A stretch of 64,000 nt of DNA from Neoechinorhynchus agilis. Taxonomy: Eukaryota; Acanthocephala. Position numbers and translations under genes: made by a program. The stretch spans positions 16,740,001 to 16,804,000 of the forward strand of contig CM121341.1 of NCBI GenBank assembly GCA_051530055.1, in the 5' to 3' direction. The notes below the pieces were generated by a model. The model saw only the letters and a program-made list of their open reading frames with translations, did no database searches and was not told the origin of the DNA. Shown piece after piece: positions 43,861 through 55,814 of this stretch (the first letter of the stretch is position 1; each line of letters opens with the position of its first letter).

Positions 43861-45119
43861 GTAGACCTTTCAATTTGTAAAGCGTTGGATATTTTCACCA
43901 GCAATATTGTAATATTTCCAATCTTTTGTACTAAAAACTTCGTGAACATACTATTTACTTTTTGTAGGAAAATCTTTTCATATCAATGATTTTTTAAAGA
44001 CGACCGGATCCTTTTGTGATCCTCGATCTTTAATTCACTTTGCGGATGGCTAATAAATAAGGATGCAACGATGGTTGAAACCTAATTTTATAGCGGCAGG
44101 ACATCGAATGCGAATTATAATGTGAATCGGATTATTTGTCAGATGTCCATATTTATTTTTGTAAGTAAAATACTGTAATACGCAATTCAAAAAACAGATT
44201 TTTCGAGCACTTGTGTATCTAAATGAAATATTCTTGTTTCTGCATAAGCGATCTTGTTGTTTTACTAGAAATACTATAAAACCAAAATGATTGGCAGAAA
44301 ATGATTAACCCTTTTTATTATCTCGAAAACGCGTACACGTTGTAAACTAAGCAGAGCTGTCGTTGAAATTTTTTTACTTAATCTCAATTAAGTTAATCTT
44401 TGACAGAACGATTTATTTTAACGATTTTTAAGTTAAGCTCGCTTTGCTTCATAGTGAAAATTCAAAAGGACTTGCATTGGGCTGTAAAAGGTAAGTAGGG
44501 CACTGGAGGTTTTCCGTTGTGAGTTGAGGTAGGACTCACTTTTCAAAGAACATCAAAAGAGCATCGATTTTCGCTAACGATCTCGCACTGCGGAAAAGAG
44601 CTTTTTAACTTTCGGTTTGATTTCGAAACAATTTACAGTAAGTTTCGGCCACAGGCCAAAGCCCAATGACGAGTACAGTGTCCATTTGGACGCTCCCGAG
44701 GGCATACGAAAAATAAAGAAAATTTATATGTAAATCGATTGAGATTTATGAAAATCATTGTTTTAATTCCCAAGATCAGGACGTAAACTTGGATTGAAAA
44801 TGGATGTGTTATCCCGGACAATCAAATTCCAAAAGGAAATGGGTACGAATCTGTAAAAGCTAATTTTCGCATTAATGCAAAAGGTTTTGTAACCTTAGCT
44901 TTTCATTTCCAAAGGACGCAATACAATATAAAACTCGCAAAATTAAATAGAGCAAAACTTTATATTCCTTGCATTACTGAACAAAAGCATTTATTTTTAC
45001 CTGCTGAAACGATTACATTAACGCTTTATTTTACTTGGATTTTTACAAACCCTTTAGGTCTCGAAATTTTTATGCAAACGTTTTATTGTTTCTAAAGAAT
45101 ACGTTATCGCTTCAATTGG
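43861..45119. other. Intergenic with one long start-less open frame
   Basis: A plus-strand frame open from about 44778 to 45092 (105 codons, no ATG near its start) reads VIPDNQIPKGNGYESVKANF, then RINAKGFVTLAFHFQRTQYN, then FLPAETITLTLYFTWIFTNP. I do not recognise it. It could be an exon or a decayed gene. The motif tttcgaaacaatttacagta at 44622-44641 recurs near 60.68 and 63.95 kb. Confidence 0.25.
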
Positions 45120-45180
45120 AAAACACAATCGGGGCAATGCGGCCAGCATTTTGGCCAGCGCCGCTGAATGGGAGCGTTGA
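45120..45180 (+). mobile_element. REL-type LINE, 3' tail fragment
   Basis: cggggcaatgcggccagcat, then tttggccagcgccgctgaat, encodes RGNAASILASAAEWER and a stop, the last residues of the REL-type LINE. Nothing upstream belongs to it. Confidence 0.6.
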
Positions 45181-45474
45181 TCATCTGAATTGGAAGTATA
45201 AAAGTTCATGAGCCGTTCAATCTTCAAACGCGAAAAGAAAGATATGTTGTTTGTTTATGGCTTAAACAAAAACTAAAAGGCCAACAACCAATTACAGCCA
45301 TTAATAAATAAGCTGTGCAAATTATGCGCCCATTTTGTGGAGGTGTTTCTTGATCTGATATATTTTAGCGGTTTCCCAATTTTTCGGAGTTAGATAGTTG
45401 AAAAAATAGTTCTTAATGACATAATTTATGGTTGGCTTTTCGATACTTTCTTTTTTAATACGATAAATATACTC

Positions 45475-45687
45475 TTATTTGAGTTGAGGCAGTTTTGGAA
45501 TGAAACTATTAATTTCACTTTTTGGTAACTGGGAGGTGCGATGCTCATTATATTCTACCTTTTTATCCGAGGCAACAAAACCATCGTTAGTATTTATCCA
45601 ATTTTTGTTAGGAATAGATGTTCCTTCATTATGAACAACCATATTTGGAACTTTTCCATTTGCAAATAAACCGTGGGAAGATAACAA
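45475..45687 (-). other. Short open frame, unsupported
   Basis: 70 codons (MLSSHGLFANGKVPNMVV...), with no motif and no partner in arm A. Listed only because it abuts the array. Confidence 0.12.
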
Positions 45688-45737
45688 CCCATCTTTATTA
45701 TAACCAACAACGTTTGTGTGGGGGCCGGTTTAGAACG

Positions 45738-47553
45738 ATCACCACTTTGGATTTTTGTTCGACTTCATAAAAATCCCTCAAAAACGTGCCTAGAAGTGCA
45801 GGGATCAAATGCAGGACCGCCGATGACTTTCAACCAAAGGGAACGAATTACCGCTGAATTGAGGAAATTCACTGATGAGTCTCGCCTCCTTGAGAGGTAT
45901 CTGAGGATCTGGATGGATGTACAAACTCTTTACCGTAAGTTTCATTGTTTTAAGGGATTCAATCACTTCTCTGATGCAAGATATCGATGTGGCTGTATGT
46001 CTAAAGGAAAAGTCGAGTAAGAGATGTCCTAAATCAGAATATTACATTCTATTAGAAATAAATCCCGAATTAAACCTTCATAAACTATTTATCTTAACAA
46101 ATAAGACTTTGAACAATCATTACTTTGGATTTTTGTTCGACTTCATAAAAATCCCTCAAAAACGTGCCTAGAAGTGCAGGGATCAAATGCAGGACCGCCG
46201 ATGACTTTCAACCAAAGGGAACGAATTACCGCTGAATTGAGGAAATTCACTGATGAGTCTCGCCTCCTTGACAGGTATCTGAGGATCTGGATGGATGTAC
46301 AAACTCTTTACCGTAAGTTTCATTGTTTTAAGGGATTCAATCACTTCTCTGATGCAAGATATCGATGTGGCTGTATGTCTAAAGGAAAAGTCGAGTAAGA
46401 GATGTCCTAAATCAGAATATTACATTCTATTAGAAATAAATCCCGAATTAAACCTTCATAAACTATTTATCTTAACAAATAAGACTTTGAACAATCATTA
46501 CTTTGGATTTTTGTTCGACTTCATAAAAATCCCTCAAAAACGTGCCTAGAAGTGCAGGGTTCAAATGCAGGACCGCCGATGACTTTCAACCAAAGGGAAC
46601 GAATTACCGCTGAATTGAGGAAATTCACTGATGAGTCTCGCCTCCTTGACAGGTATCTGAGGATCTGGAGGGATGTACAAACTCTTTACCGTAAGTTTCA
46701 TTGTTTTAAGGGATTCAATCACTTCTCTGATGCAAGATATCGATGTGGCTGTATGTCTAAAGGAAAAGTCGAGTAAGAGATGTCCTAAATCAGAATATTA
46801 CATTCTATTAGAAATAAATCCCGAATTAAACCTTCATAAACTATTTATCTTAACAAATAAGACTTTGAACAATCATTACTTTGGATTTTTGTTCGACTTC
46901 ATAAAAATCCCTCAAAAACGTGCCTAGAAGTGCAGGGTTCAAATGCAGGACCGCCGATGACTTTCAACCAAAGGGAACGAATTACCGCTGAATTGAGGAA
47001 ATTCACTGATGAGTCTCGCCTCCTTGACAGGTATCTGAGGATCTGGATGGATGTACAAACTCTTTACCGTAAGTTTCATTGTTTTAAGGGATTCAATCAC
47101 TTCTCTGATGCAAGATATCGATGTGGCTGTATGTCTAAAGGAAAAGTCGAGTAAGAGATGTCCTAAATCAGAATATTACATTCTATTAGAAATAAATCCC
47201 GAATTAAACCTTCATAAACTATTTATCTTAACAAATAAGACTTTGAACAATCATTACTTTGGATTTTTGTTCGACTTCATAAAAATCCCTCAAAAACGTG
47301 CCTAGAAGTGCAGGGTTCAAATGCAGGACCGCCGATGACTTTCAACCAAAGGGAACGAATTACCGCTGAATTGAGGAAATTCACTGATGAGTCTCGCCTC
47401 CTTGAGAGGTATCTGAGAATCTGGATGGATGTACAAACTCTTTACCGTAAGTTTCATTGTTTTAAGGGATTCAATCACTTCTCTGATGCAAGATATCGAT
47501 GTGACTGTTTGTCTAAAGGAAAAGTCGAGTAAGAGATGTCCTAAATCAGAATA
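45738..47553 (+). repeat. Tandem array, 378-bp unit, about 4.8 copies, exon-intron-exon in each
   Basis: Five near-identical units have equivalent starts at about 45796, 46174, 46552, 46930 and 47308, exactly 378 bp apart. Each contains RERITAELRKFTDESRLL in one frame, a 46-nt GT...AG intron (gtaagtttc...gatgcaag) and HIDVAVCLKEKSSKRCPKS, then LNNHYFGFLFDFIK in the second frame. A stop follows near KIPQKRA. They correspond to the middle of the single-copy gene at 8133-7557. Units 2-4 carry cttgacagg where units 1 and 5 carry cttgagagg. Unit 3 alone has ggatctggaggg. The true first exon is missing here. After the last unit the sequence resumes the single-copy 3' part but with a frame-disrupting deletion near 47590. 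Confidence 0.95.
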
Positions 47554-47789
47554 TTACATTTCATTAGAAATAAATCCCGAATTAAAACTTCAATCTTAAC
47601 ATATACGACTGAATAATCACCACATTGAAATTTTTGTTCGACTTAATAAAGAACCCTCAACAAAGTGCAATTCTTTCATCCATCCAGAGCATCGTTTTGC
47701 TTACTAGAGATTTCTTTTTATCCGTCACATTCAAGATATCGATATGTGAGGAGTTTACGCGATTTAATGATTTGAATTATTGTCTAGAA

Positions 47790-47870
47790 GTCTTCACACG
47801 GTAAATAACTCTTTTTAAGAACGTTTCGAACTTCTTGGGGTTCATCATCAGTTCTAAAATACAAGTTGTT
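47790..47870 (-). repeat. Penelope-terminus-like motif with hammerhead-like core
   Basis: Reverse-oriented partner of 7508-7575. The minus strand reads gaactgatgatgaacccc, then aagaagttcgaaacgttctt, then agttatttaccgtgtgaaga. Confidence 0.45.
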
Positions 47871-48612
47871 AAATGGTTATTCCACTCTCAAACGGACTTA
47901 TTTTTGATTTTGTAGTTTCCTTTTTGTTAGCTTTGAAGACAGAGTTTGTAGCCTCGTTGGTCATTCAGGTCCGGTTTCTGTTCTTTGATTAAGAAAACTT
48001 CCTTAATAAAGCGTCAAAAGTTATTTCGTTCACTGTCTAAAACCATTATTTGGTTGTAATTGGCAACGAAGTGGCCAGTTTGCACCTCGTTCAACGCGAT
48101 AACGCCCTGAACCGCTCATTTTCTGCCAATTTCGTCTTAAAATTCCGACCTGTTTGTCCGATTTAATTGCTGTTGCATTTTTTTCTACAAGAAAATTTGT
48201 AGGCAACAACCCTCTTTTTTTACCTCTTGGTATTTCCTGGAAATGAGGTTTCGTATCAGTAGTGAAGGCCGAAAATAAAATGGGCATTTTTTCGGCAGAT
48301 CGCTGTTCTTAATTATCCTCTAGATTTTGCAACGCCAACAGTTGGTTCGTGGTTCGCTGTCCGGAACTCTAATGCGTAGGTCCATTCGATTCCGTCCCAG
48401 GGTGTTCCTCGCACGGTCCACTTGCTCTCGCGCTGAAGTAAGAATATCTTTTGGGTACTCAACTAGCTGAAAATTCGCTTTGGCTGTTGGATTTCATATG
48501 TGACGCACTCCTCGCTGCAGATATTGTAGGCACGATACAGAAAACCTTGGAAGGTCGTCGCTAATAATTCTTATAGACATCAGTCCTTAATTTCACATGA
48601 CTACTTGAGAAG

Positions 48613-49608
48613 ATGTCGTTATTGGTTTTTCGACGATTTCAGTCCGTCCGTTTCTCGTCATCCGTAGCTCCGATTTATAAATGGAACAAGCCGGGTTCTC
48701 CGGGACTCTCCTACTTTGTTCAAAAATCAGGAGGACGTGGATGCTTACCGAAAGTACCGCTTGCACCATCTCGAAATCTTGGTAAAGCTCTAAATGACTT
48801 CGGAAACCTGAGCACTGTTTGCGAGGAGGCCAAATGTCCAAACCGTGCTGAATGCTGGTCTCATGGAACAGCTACAATCATGATAATGGGCGATGTATGT
48901 ACCCGAGCGTGCCGGTTTTGTTCAGTCAAGACCAAAGCTCGTCCACCTCCTCTCGATTCTAACGAACCTCAAAAAGTAGCCGAAGCCGTGGCTAATTCCA
49001 ATCTATTTGGCAAGCGAGCACTTCGGTACATTGTCATTACGACTGTCACAAGAGACGATCTTGTGGATCACGGATGTGATCATTTCGTTCAATGTGTTAA
49101 GGAACTTAAAAAGCGGTGTCCAAACGTGAAAGTGGAATGCCTAACATCGGATTTTGGGGGAAATTTGGATTTGGTGAGGAAGATGGCCATTGAAAGTGGT
49201 CTTGATGTTTATTCTCATAATGTGGAGACTGTTAGGGAGTTGCAGAGATTGATGAGGGATCGCCGTGCTTCGTTTGATCAATCACTAAATGTTCTTAGGA
49301 CGGCTAAAGAAGCTAAGTCTGATCTACTTACAAAATCGAGCCTTATGCTCGGAGTGGGAGAGACCGATGAGCAAGTAAAGAACACCCTTGTTGCTCTTAG
49401 AGGCATTGGAGTGGATAGCATCACATTTGGTCAATACCTTCAACCGACCAAAAATCATCTTAAGGTCAAAGAGTTCATAAGTGATGAGAAATTCGAATAC
49501 TGGAAACTGGAGGCTGAGAAGCTTGGCTTTGTCGGTGTTGCGAGCGGAAAGTTGGTAAGATCGTCTTATAGAGCTGATAAGATCCTAGAAGCTGTGAACT
49601 TTTCTTAG
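48613..49608 (+). CDS. LIAS: Lipoyl synthase, mitochondrial
   Basis: 331 residues from [18 protein letters not shown], an Arg/Ser-rich mitochondrial presequence. The auxiliary 4Fe-4S cluster is [12 protein letters not shown] (Cys70, Cys75, Cys81; CX4CX5C). The radical-SAM cluster is CTRACRFC (Cys96, Cys100, Cys103; CX3CX2C). [59 protein letters not shown] and [14 protein letters not shown] follow. The C-terminal RSSY serine that ligates the auxiliary cluster is present. The enzyme inserts two sulfurs into octanoyl groups on lipoyl domains. It is the intact partner of the pseudogene at 6747-5853. No intron is seen, in contrast to neighbouring ALG10. Confidence 0.95.
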   Translation: MSLLVFRRFQSVRFSSSVAPIYKWNKPGSPGLSYFVQKSGGRGCLPKVPLAPSRNLGKALNDFGNLSTVCEEAKCPNRAECWSHGTATIMIMGDVCTRACRFCSVKTKARPPPLDSNEPQKVAEAVANSNLFGKRALRYIVITTVTRDDLVDHGCDHFVQCVKELKKRCPNVKVECLTSDFGGNLDLVRKMAIESGLDVYSHNVETVRELQRLMRDRRASFDQSLNVLRTAKEAKSDLLTKSSLMLGVGETDEQVKNTLVALRGIGVDSITFGQYLQPTKNHLKVKEFISDEKFEYWKLEAEKLGFVGVASGKLVRSSYRADKILEAVNFS

Positions 49609-49867
49609 ATTGAAGGCGAACATTAACGCCGAGATTTTTAATTGAGATTGGTGGCAAAAATTTCTGCTATCAGTTTTCTTAGGGGATTTCAATGGGGCAG
49701 AGATATCATAAATGGGTACCACGTTTTATCTGCCCCAAAGCGAGAATCGGGTATCTTTCGCTCAAAGAATGTACAAAAACATTGGAAGATTGCGGTAAAA
49801 ACTAGTCTGTACGCAATGTAAACGCTCGATTCAATGCTTAGCAAATTTAAAATAAGGATCATCTGCG

Positions 49868-50005
49868 CCTTAAACGGATTTTTATCTTACTTGTGGATCG
49901 TTAAAAAATGAACAAGAATTTGTGTTTCCTCAAGCGCTATTACTGTTTAAAAACTCATTAACTCAATATCATTGAATAATCTCCTTTCCTCTTAGTTCTT
50001 TAGAT
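49868..50005. other. Spacer between LIAS and ALG10
   Basis: This is where arm-to-arm homology stops. No motif is seen. Confidence 0.4.
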
Positions 50006-51953
50006 ATGTCAATGCTCCTTGTGTTTGGTCCAATATACGCAATATACGTCGCTGTGCTATTCGGACTGCATTTTCGAATCAACAATCAAATTTCGGATCC
50101 GTACATGGATGAGATATTTCATGTGCCTCAAGCTCAAGCGTACTGCGTTGGAAATTATAGCCACGTAAGAGAATTCCAGTTTACGATTGCTCATTAAAGC
50201 ACACAGTGGGACGGCAACATCACGACTCCGAGCGGTCTTTACTTTTATTCGTCAGCAATTGCATTTATCGAAAAAAGAGTTTTCAAAGTATGCGATTTAG
50301 GATGTAGTTCTTTACGATTCCACAATGTTTTTATTGGAACGATGATTCCTTTGATCATTATCAAAATTATAAAGGTATGTTACGAACTTGTAAATCTGCT
50401 TAAGTTTATTTAAGGCCGATCATCTATTGGATTTCGTAGATTCTCTAAACATTGCCTTACACCCACCCATGTTTTTCTTTTATTTTCTTTACTATACTGA
50501 TTCACTGTCGATCGCGTTCTCTCTTCTGTCACTGCTGTTCGCGCTTCGTCGACGTCCTTGGGTTTCTGCACTTCTGATTGGATATGCAAGTCTCCAAGTA
50601 AGACAAACAAACATTGTATTTGTTCCTCTGATCGGATGGATCACCTTGAGGGAATGTATTCAAGTGAACAGAGAGTTCGCTAGGTTACCGCTCGGGGTAC
50701 TGAGTGAAATTTTGGATTGTTTAGAATTTTAGAGCCATCAAAAGGAAAACACTAAACATTTATCTGCCTTCTTTATGGAAACCTGAGGTCTACTAATATT
50801 CTATAATTCATTGGCTACTCACAGAACGGTCGAAACACCTTATAGAAATTGTGATCTTTGATAAAAAAAATGTTTTCAATTGAATGTGCTTTAATCGCTC
50901 AGTGCCCCGCGTTTACGGACTATGATGCGAAATCCTTCTTTGAGCCTCGATTATCTCAAAAGTCTGTTCACGGTTATGCCAGTGTTCAGAATATTACAAA
51001 TACTCAATCCGTTCGCTATTGTAGTCGTCTCTTTTGCTGTTCATTTATGGATGATCGGCAAAGTTGTTCATGGCCACGCGGAGTATCACAAGCCACGTCT
51101 TCATTTGATGCAATTCTTTTACTTCTGTTGCTATTATTCAGCTTTCGAGTTGCCTGATATCATCTCTGGTATCAAGGACTTAAGCCCAAAACTTATGTTT
51201 TATTGCACTTTAGCTGGACCGATCATCATCAGACAGATTATGCAAAGGTTCATTTAAGAGTTTCAATTTTGGATACTGAGATTTGTTTTACTAGCACTAT
51301 CAATTTATAAAATTCGTCCACGAAACATCAAATGATTTTAACAGATTGTTTATTTTTCAACGCTAACAAGTATTCGAAGCTTGATAGTAGGCACGAAAAC
51401 TTAACTTAACCCAAACACTGGTTATCACTCAAATAATGATTCTTTTTCCTCGCTGAAGATTTTTGTATACCAAATTTCATGTCTTCGATTTCCCTTAATG
51501 AACCTCGGCAATCAGTATCATTTTTCATTCGAGCATCCATTTCTATTGGCAGATAATCGCCATTACACGTTTTATATTTGGAGAAGAATTTTAAAACCAG
51601 AAAAATGGGCTGTACTTCCGATTTTATACACTGTATCCACAATAAGTTTCTTGAAAAGATTGTTGACGATACATCACAGTGCAGATCTTGGCTTATTTGT
51701 GACTGTTATTGGCCTTCTAATATCGGTGATTGTCGCAATCTGCTTTCATCCCTTATTCGAATTAAGATATTTTATCCACCCGTTTATTTTTTGCACGTTG
51801 CTCATACGAATCAACCGCTCACAAAAACGTTCAATGGCCAAGAGTATTATTCATCTCTTAATGAGTATTGGAACAAATGGCTTAATCATTTGGATATTCT
51901 TATACAAGACTTTCATTTATGCTGATGGAAGCATTGCAAGATTTATGTATTAA
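50006..51953 (+). CDS. ALG10: Dol-P-Glc alpha-1,2-glucosyltransferase ALG10
   Basis: Exon 1 (50006-50164) begins MSMLLVFGPIYAIYVAVLFG and carries the family signature MDEIFHVPQAQAYC. Exon 2 (50207-50374) reads WDGNITTPSGLYFYSS. Exon 3 (from 50415) reads LNIALHPPMFFFYFLYYTDS and VRQTNIVFVPLIGW. A later exon at about 50930-51250 reads IGKVVHGHAEYHKPRLHLMQ and FFYFCCYYSAFELPD. The last exon, about 51500-51953, reads HPFLLADNRHYTFYIWRRIL, then ELRYFIHPF, ending ARFMY. Introns 1 and 2 are 42 and 40 nt. The exact borders after exon 3 were not resolved. The multi-membrane ER enzyme adds the terminal glucose to the lipid-linked oligosaccharide. It is absent from arm A. Confidence 0.9.
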
Positions 51954-52384
51954 ATTGGTTTGATTTTGCGACCAAAACAAAAAGGCCGTTGAATCGTTGT
52001 TTAAGTTTTGCCAATCATTAATAAGTTAGTGAAATCTACAAGGCCTTTATACTAAAGAGTACATTGAGCAATCATTCATTTGCTACATTAGTTTTATTTC
52101 GCTTAGAATCAATGCTTTCGAAATATCTTTATTTCGAACGTTATCCGAATTGGCCAATACGATTTCAACAATACTTTTTACGGACAATGAACTGCTTAAA
52201 GAATAACTTTTAGATTTTTTAAAATGGTATCATCTAAACTAGCGATTTTTTTCACTTATTCGGGTACCAAGCGACTTAATTAAGATTTTGTTCGTCGCTC
52301 GCAGCCAGCAACATAAAATTCGCCTCCGTTGAACCGGAGGGGGAGCGGCAACCGCCGCTGAGGAACGCAAAAATACAAATGCAG
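51954..52384. other. Spacer, no gene seen
   Basis: AT-rich sequence downstream of ALG10, without recognisable coding content. Confidence 0.4.
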
Positions 52385-52630
52385 GAACTTGGGTCGAAAT
52401 CATTATTTTGTTCCCTTTGGCGTCGAGACGCTCGGGTCGTTTAGTACCACGGCGCAGGATCTGGTCAAGCAATTGTCCAAGCGATTGAGACGAATCACTG
52501 GCGATCCGAGATCAGGAGCATTTCTCCTACAAAACATTAGTCTGGCTGTGCAACGGGGGGAACGCTGCAACCGCCCTTTCGACCATTACACCACGACGGC
52601 AGCTGAGTGATCCAGAGCGGTGGCATGAAT
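52385..52630 (+). mobile_element. REL-type LINE, 3' tail fragment
   Basis: Reads NHYFVPFGVETLGSF, then QDLVKQLSKRLRRITGD and LLQNISLAVQRG, ending at gcagctgagtgatccagagc. It matches 60310-60490 closely and the tail of the 31.7 kb element in pattern. It is 5' truncated, as usual for LINE insertions. Confidence 0.8.
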
Positions 52631-52719
52631 GTTTGTAAATACTTTTTTGTCCTTGTGAAGTTAGTCAAATCCTCTGCACTTTATTCAGATCGACCATGAA
52701 ATCATTACTTAATTTTCAA

Positions 52720-55140
52720 CATTCTGACCTCATTTTTCAATTCATGAGACATTCTCCATTTCTTTTGTTCGTGTGTGAGTTGCGGGGCTATATGATCAAA
52801 AGAACACTTCTGCCCATTTCTTTTCCTTGACGCATTTAGATTCCTTCTACATTTCTAGACATTTCTAACAAAGGGCATTCGTTCTTAGCCTTCGCTGTTT
52901 ACCAGTAATCCTTTTCTCAAACGCCTCCGATTGAAGCGAAAGTGAAGCGATTGATAAAAGAGCGGAGCCAGATGAACCAGAAACGAGATATGCTCCGCTA
53001 TTTCCAAATTGGTCGGCAAATAAGCAAAATAACTCAATATGTCAACGATGAACTCGAAAAGCAAGATGAAAATAAAATTACAGCGATTTCGAATCTTGTG
53101 CTTAAATTCCTGATTGTAGTTTGGCTTTTTCCCGATTTGACGAAATTTATTAAATTATTCAAAGTAAAAGGGTCAATATTTCGACTCGCTCGTGAGTCTT
53201 CTTCAGGATGTCTAAAAAGAGTAGGAAAGTTTTTCATGTGATTGGAGTACTCATTTTGAGTACATAGTCCGCCTTATTGCCTTCCATTGTATCATATTGT
53301 TCAATAAAAATCGACTCAGCGATAACACGAACGTATCGAATGTCGCTACGGAATAAAACATTGTCAAAGTTGATTGTGTGTACCGTTGCATCAACATGAT
53401 TGACTATCGCTGAGTTCGCATCATTTCTCCTCAGTGCATACCTATGTTCATAGATTCTGCGGCAGAGACTGTTAGTTTGTCCTATATAGGATCTGGCACA
53501 ATATCCACACGGTATGCAATAAACCACACCAGTTGGTGGGTCAGCTCTTGCAGAACCTATGACAGCATTGAGGGATTTTCCTTTTGTCGTGTATGCCACT
53601 GCCTTAATGTTTTTCCCTTATATTTTTTGACAATCTGACTATTCAGACTGTCATTCTAGGTATCACTAATAAATGGGATATTTATGTATCGCATTTCTTC
53701 GGGCTTTTGACCAACCCTCCTTTTCCATTGACTCAGGCTCTGCATGCAGCGTGAGATGTATTTATAGGGATAGCCTCTCTTCTTAAAAAGGATTTTTAAG
53801 TAATTTATTTCCAACTTCAAATACTCATCCTCCGAGCAATATTTAAACGCCCTTCTAAATAGTGCCGTCATTCTACTTATTTTGTACTTACTGGGCTGTG
53901 CTGATGTCCAAGGTACTGGTTGATTTGGAATGTGAGGTTTCCGAGAAACCTTTGTTCTGAAATATTCATAGCGTTCAACCAGAACATCTAAGAATGGGAG
54001 GACATGATCTTTTTCCTTGTCAGCACTCCATTGGATTGATGAGTCTTTACTGTTTAGAATGTTACACAGAAAATCTACAGATACTGTACTGTCTACCAGG
54101 AGAAATGTGTCGTCCACATAGCGAAGCCACAATTTTATGAATGGGAAATCAGGCACGTTGATACTCTCCTAATGACGCAGGTAGATCTCAGCCAAGACTG
54201 GAGCAATCGGACTACCCATTGATACACCATTCACCTGATCAAAATGACTGTCTTCAAATTGAAAATTATTTTGCCCAGTACAGAATTCCAAAAGCCTTTT
54301 CCGGTCTTATCTGGAAAGATTCCAGAATTTATCATTATTCATAGGCAATGGGATAGCCAAATCAATGGCCTTTTTTACTGGAATCTTAGTGAATAGAGAG
54401 GCTACATCGGCTGAGATCATTTGGTGATCTATTAATTCAGTATGGACCCTAAGGGGCTCAATAAGTTCATGACCAGACGTAACCACCTTATCACTGTATG
54501 GCATAAGTTCTTTCAAGATATTCGCTATACACCGCGACACCGAAGTCGCATAGGTTGAGTGTGCAGCTATTATAGGTCTTATAATTTGACGGGATCTTTG
54601 TGTACCTTGGCTAGAAAGTACATTTTGGCGTATGAGCATCAACTGATCTGTGGGCTTTATAAAGAGTTTCACTTATTTTATCTCGTTTTTTGAGAGAAAG
54701 GAGGAACGCGTTAAAGGTATTTTCCCGTTTTTTGTTGGACAATTTGTCAACCTCTTAAATTCTGGTCCTAGAAGTATTTCATTTGTAAGGGATTTATAAT
54801 GATTTTCGTTAAGGACACAAAATCCATGACCTCTATCTGTTTTTAGTATTTTTATACCTTTGATATTTTTAAGTAATTCTATCCCATGCCGCATTCTGGT
54901 TGGCATATTCGAGTTGCACTGAAATCGTGAGTTATAATACGACTTTTCAACCCTCCATTTTTCGAGCGATATCGCCGCAATTTTGTTGATTGCAATCCAA
55001 CAACCATCGGTGGCATCTCTACCGGCAAGCATTTCCATATTTCTCAACGACTCAAACATTTCGATGGTTGAATGGATGATCATCACGGACCGATGGCTAT
55101 CCGATTACTTACTAAACATTTTCGATCTCATACGTCGTCT
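52720..55140 (+). pseudogene. GET1 pseudogene, split by a Penelope-like element
   Basis: The left part (52720-53120) keeps the 5' flank and the coiled coil (KRLIKERSQMNQKRDMLRYF, then QIGRQISKITQYVND) but lacks the ATG and first membrane helix. The right part (about 54965-55140) keeps the sequence for the third hydrophobic region and C-terminus (tggatgatcatcacggaccg, ending catacgtcgtctgaac). Between them lies the Penelope-like element, inserted in the codons for the second membrane helix. The intact copy is at 5202-4663 in the opposite orientation. Confidence 0.9.
53121..54960 (-). mobile_element. Penelope-like element with RT and GIY-YIG endonuclease
   Basis: Minus-strand blocks in family order. 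IKILKTDRGHGFCVLNENHY is N-terminal. RQIIRPIIAAHSTYATSVSR, then MISADVASLFTKIPVKKAID, give RT motifs. IKLWLRYVDDTFLLVDSTV carries the catalytic YVDD, followed by HVLPFLDVLVERYE. At 53599-53234 is a GIY-YIG-type domain (GVVYCIPCGYCARSYIGQT, then EHRYALRR). The family normally integrates by the GIY-YIG nuclease and RT. The element spans roughly 1.8 kb and keeps all main parts, but it is broken with a few frame breaks. Its right-hand side (near 53180) carries the typical tcgactcgctcgtgagtctt terminal sequence. It is younger than the GET1 duplication it sits in. Confidence 0.85.
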
Positions 55141-55229
55141 GAACTAAGCAAAATAAAAGTTTAAACGGGTTTTTCAATTATATTCTATTTAATGATGTAT
55201 AATGTTGAAGAGGTTAATGGATGTTTCGT

Positions 55230-55814
55230 TTAATCATTTACACCACCGCTCTGGATCACTCAGCTGCCGTATTGGTGTAACGGTCGAAAGGACGAATGCA
55301 GCGTTCCCCCATTGCACACCGGCTCGAGTCGAGCGGAAAACCCGGCCGTTGAGGCGACTTCCTTAATTATGCGGTTGACTGCTGAGTGCTGTGCGTGGCG
55401 AGTATTTGAACGCTTGCAGTCAAGGCCGTGAGTTCCCGACCTATTCACTGTCCCACCGCACCGGCATGTATATGAGCCTGAAAAATCGATGCCCAACCGA
55501 AGTCCCACAGCGACGGTGATGGCTTGGTCATCCAGCCTCGTGCCAACAACCGTGATCGGGAAAGCCTTCAAGAAGTCGCTGGAGTGTGGAGCCGAGACTG
55601 CCAGGAGACGAGCTCTTTCGGTGGGAGATGAGCATGAGTTAAGAAGCTGCTGATAATACGCAGTGTGGAGCAAGGCAGTCCAACGTTTTTGGGAGTTTGT
55701 TTCCGTTGGAACTACCAGTCCGAACACTGACGTCCATTGAGCGTGCGCTTCAATCAGTCCAGCTGGTGGATACGACTCAAATCGAGTCTGTGGTGGGATG
55801 ATTCTCAGCACCAT
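55230..55814 (-). mobile_element. REL-type LINE, C-terminal fragment in opposite orientation
   Basis: 184 codons. ERARLLAVSAPHSSDFLKAF, GLRLGIDFSGSYTCRCGG, TVNRSGTHGLDCKRSN and ARHAQHSAVNRIIKE-like residues form the CCHC-like part before the endonuclease. The endonuclease itself is deleted, and the tail sequence cgctctggatcactcagctg follows at 55246-55265. With the fragment at 52385-52630 it flanks the GET1 pseudogene in inverted orientation. Confidence 0.8.

Larger units (their letters stand above)
45738..55140. repeat. Inverted duplication, arm B
   Basis: Reverse-complement partner of 4663-8140. It contains, in order, the amplified unknown gene, a shared 1-kb spacer, intact LIAS, a 2.85-kb segment absent from arm A (ALG10 and a LINE tail), and a broken GET1 copy interrupted by a Penelope element. 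Homology ends near 49867 (aggatcatctgcgcc) and resumes near 52720 (cattctgacctcatttttca). Confidence 0.85.

Noticed and set aside
45738-47553. CRISPR-like or satellite array
   Set aside because: The 378-bp units have no spacers and are clear copies of a gene segment with an intron.
53460-53640. Possible separate gene for a GIY-YIG protein
   Set aside because: The GIY-YIG domain follows the reverse transcriptase in the order and spacing typical of Penelope-like elements, so it is part of that element.
54673-55086. A frame that seems to start with MMIIHSTIEMFESLRNMEML
   Set aside because: Its first 40 residues are the antisense of the GET1 pseudogene (the same antisense frame occurs at 4724-4939); only the rest belongs to the Penelope-like element.
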